Position numbers and translations under genes: made by a program | NCBI GenBank assembly: GCA_913020235.1 | Contig: CAJWBT010000131.1 | Coordinates: 1 to 6,816 of the forward strand | Length of the DNA: 6,816 bases | Direction of reading: 5' to 3' | Source: an uncultured Chloroflexota bacterium | Lineage (GTDB): Bacteria; Chloroflexota; Dehalococcoidia; UBA3495 | Shown here: positions 6,294 to 6,816 of the stretch, one piece after another | Layout of the letters: the number at the start of each line of letters is the position of its first letter | How positions within the stretch are numbered: the stretch's first letter is position 1 | Notes under the pieces: generated by a model | What the model was told of the DNA's origin: nothing | Databases searched by the model: none | The model's input: the letters and a program-made list of their open reading frames with translations, nothing else

Positions 6294-6364
6294 ATCACCG
6301 TTTCGTAGCTGGCCTGTGACGATGGCTGCGAAACCGCCCTGTGCGGGCTTGAGCACAGCGTTAG
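6291..6364 (+). repeat. Shared tail downstream of tRNA remnant copy 3
   Basis: This is the counterpart of 4484-4556. It contains a perfect 6-bp hairpin, CTGTGC (6339-6344) with loop GGGCTTGA and GCACAG (6353-6358). Copy 2 keeps the loop but has a different stem. The hairpin lies 43 bp beyond the stop codon of the neighbouring minus-strand gene and could help end its transcript, although no clear T run follows. Confidence 0.45.
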
Positions 6365-6400
6365 ATGGCGGGGTTGGTCTAACCTCGAAGCTCCCTTGCC

Positions 6401-6816
6401 CTACTCAGCCCCTGGGATGTCCGCCAGCTGTCGCGCCATCGCCTTTTTCCCTTCCAGGTCCGCCCCTCTTAGCAGGGGGATTCGCTGGGTCACGGGAGAG
6501 CCGGCGCCATGCACCGCCTCTATCATGACCGGGCAGGCCGACATGGCCTCCAGGATGCGGAACAGCCGCATCCGATACTTCGCGGGGACCCCGCCGGCGC
6601 CCGCCAGGTATTTCTCCAGGTACTTCCCCACCTCCGGGTGTTGCAGGTCCCGCTCTGAAGGCATCGTGGCGACGCCGCCGCCCGCCAGGTCGTGGGCCAG
6701 CCGAAGCAGATCGTAGGTGAACCGCCCCGTGTTCAGCTTGGTGACATTGGCCATGGTGGTATTTACGAACCAGCCCCCGGCGGCGGTGGCGCAGCCCGTG
6801 GCCGACGCTCCCGTGG
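6401..6816 (-). CDS. 4-hydroxyphenylacetate 3-hydroxylase / 4-hydroxybutyryl-CoA dehydratase family protein, C-terminal part
   Basis: The frame is open to the right edge, so the 5' end is outside the window and about 138 C-terminal residues are visible. An internal Met (6754) is not the start, because the family pattern continues upstream of it: ATGCATAAGGWFVNTTMANVTKLN. Further family features are RFTYDLLRLAHDLAGG, MPSERDLQHPEVGKYLEKYL, GVPAKYRMRLFRILEAM, and the tail HGAGSPVTQRI followed by an EGKK helix. These fit the C-terminal helical domain of HpaB-type flavoproteins, which bind FAD as tetramers. Members are either aromatic hydroxylases using FADH2 or 4-hydroxybutyryl-CoA (vinylacetyl-CoA) dehydratases with a [4Fe-4S] cluster. 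The cluster-binding residues would lie in the missing part, so the two cannot be separated here. The stop is TAG at 6403-6401. Confidence 0.88.
   Translation of the reverse strand, partial: TGASATGCATAAGGWFVNTTMANVTKLNTGRFTYDLLRLAHDLAGGGVATMPSERDLQHPEVGKYLEKYLAGAGGVPAKYRMRLFRILEAMSACPVMIEAVHGAGSPVTQRIPLLRGADLEGKKAMARQLADIPGAE

Noticed and set aside
6401..6754. A complete 117-residue small protein
   Set aside because: The same frame stays open upstream of the Met to the window edge and continues the family pattern (GGWFVNTTMANVTK), so it is the tail of a larger gene.
1..6816. A CRISPR array, toxin-antitoxin pair, phage-defence or secondary-metabolite system
   Set aside because: There are no regularly spaced direct repeats and no genes of those kinds; the genes seen are metabolic enzymes and one membrane protein.

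Overview
The window is about 6.8 kb of GC-rich bacterial DNA, probably from an uncultured environmental lineage. It carries unrelated catabolic genes: a COG3618-type amidohydrolase, an ACAD10/11-like acyl-CoA dehydrogenase, a mandelate racemase/enolase-superfamily protein and the C-terminal end of a 4-hydroxyphenylacetate 3-hydroxylase/4-hydroxybutyryl-CoA dehydratase family protein. Together with a REP-like palindromic element, this mix recalls SAR202-type or other Dehalococcoidia-like Chloroflexota. That placement is inferred from gene content only, because no taxonomic marker gene is present.

Layout: 1-660 has no convincing gene, only a hairpin at the left edge and an open frame running in from outside. 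At 665-710 lies the 3' half of a tRNA-Arg(UCU) gene with no 5' half. An extended -10 promoter and a good ribosome binding site then lead into the amidohydrolase (823-1848, +). Facing it is a two-gene minus-strand group: the acyl-CoA dehydrogenase (4357-3221), then, 73 bp further on, an unrecognised protein with two membrane segments (3147-2002). The gap at 4358-4878 holds the dehydrogenase promoter, a second tRNA 3'-end remnant (4431-4486) and a 128-bp MITE-like palindromic element (4556-4683). The enolase-superfamily gene (5979-4879, -) has its own extended -10 promoter. The gap at 5980-6400 holds a third tRNA 3'-end remnant (6247-6293). The right edge cuts the last gene (6816-6401, -), leaving about 138 C-terminal residues.

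No shared pathway can be shown. COG3618 lactonases and enolase-superfamily sugar-acid dehydratases do occur together in sugar-acid catabolism, and the dehydrogenase and the HpaB-family protein would suit acyl-CoA or aromatic catabolism. Here, however, three of the genes have separate promoters and they lie on both strands, so they do not form one operon.

The most notable pattern is the three tRNA-Arg-like 3' ends, all on the plus strand, that divide the window into gene blocks. Two of them begin at the anticodon loop and all three end at an encoded CCA. This is the shape left by integration at a tRNA 3' end. The window may therefore be a stack of small cassettes inserted at, or carrying, a tRNA-Arg attachment site, or the three copies may be a dispersed tRNA-derived repeat. 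No integrase gene is present here.
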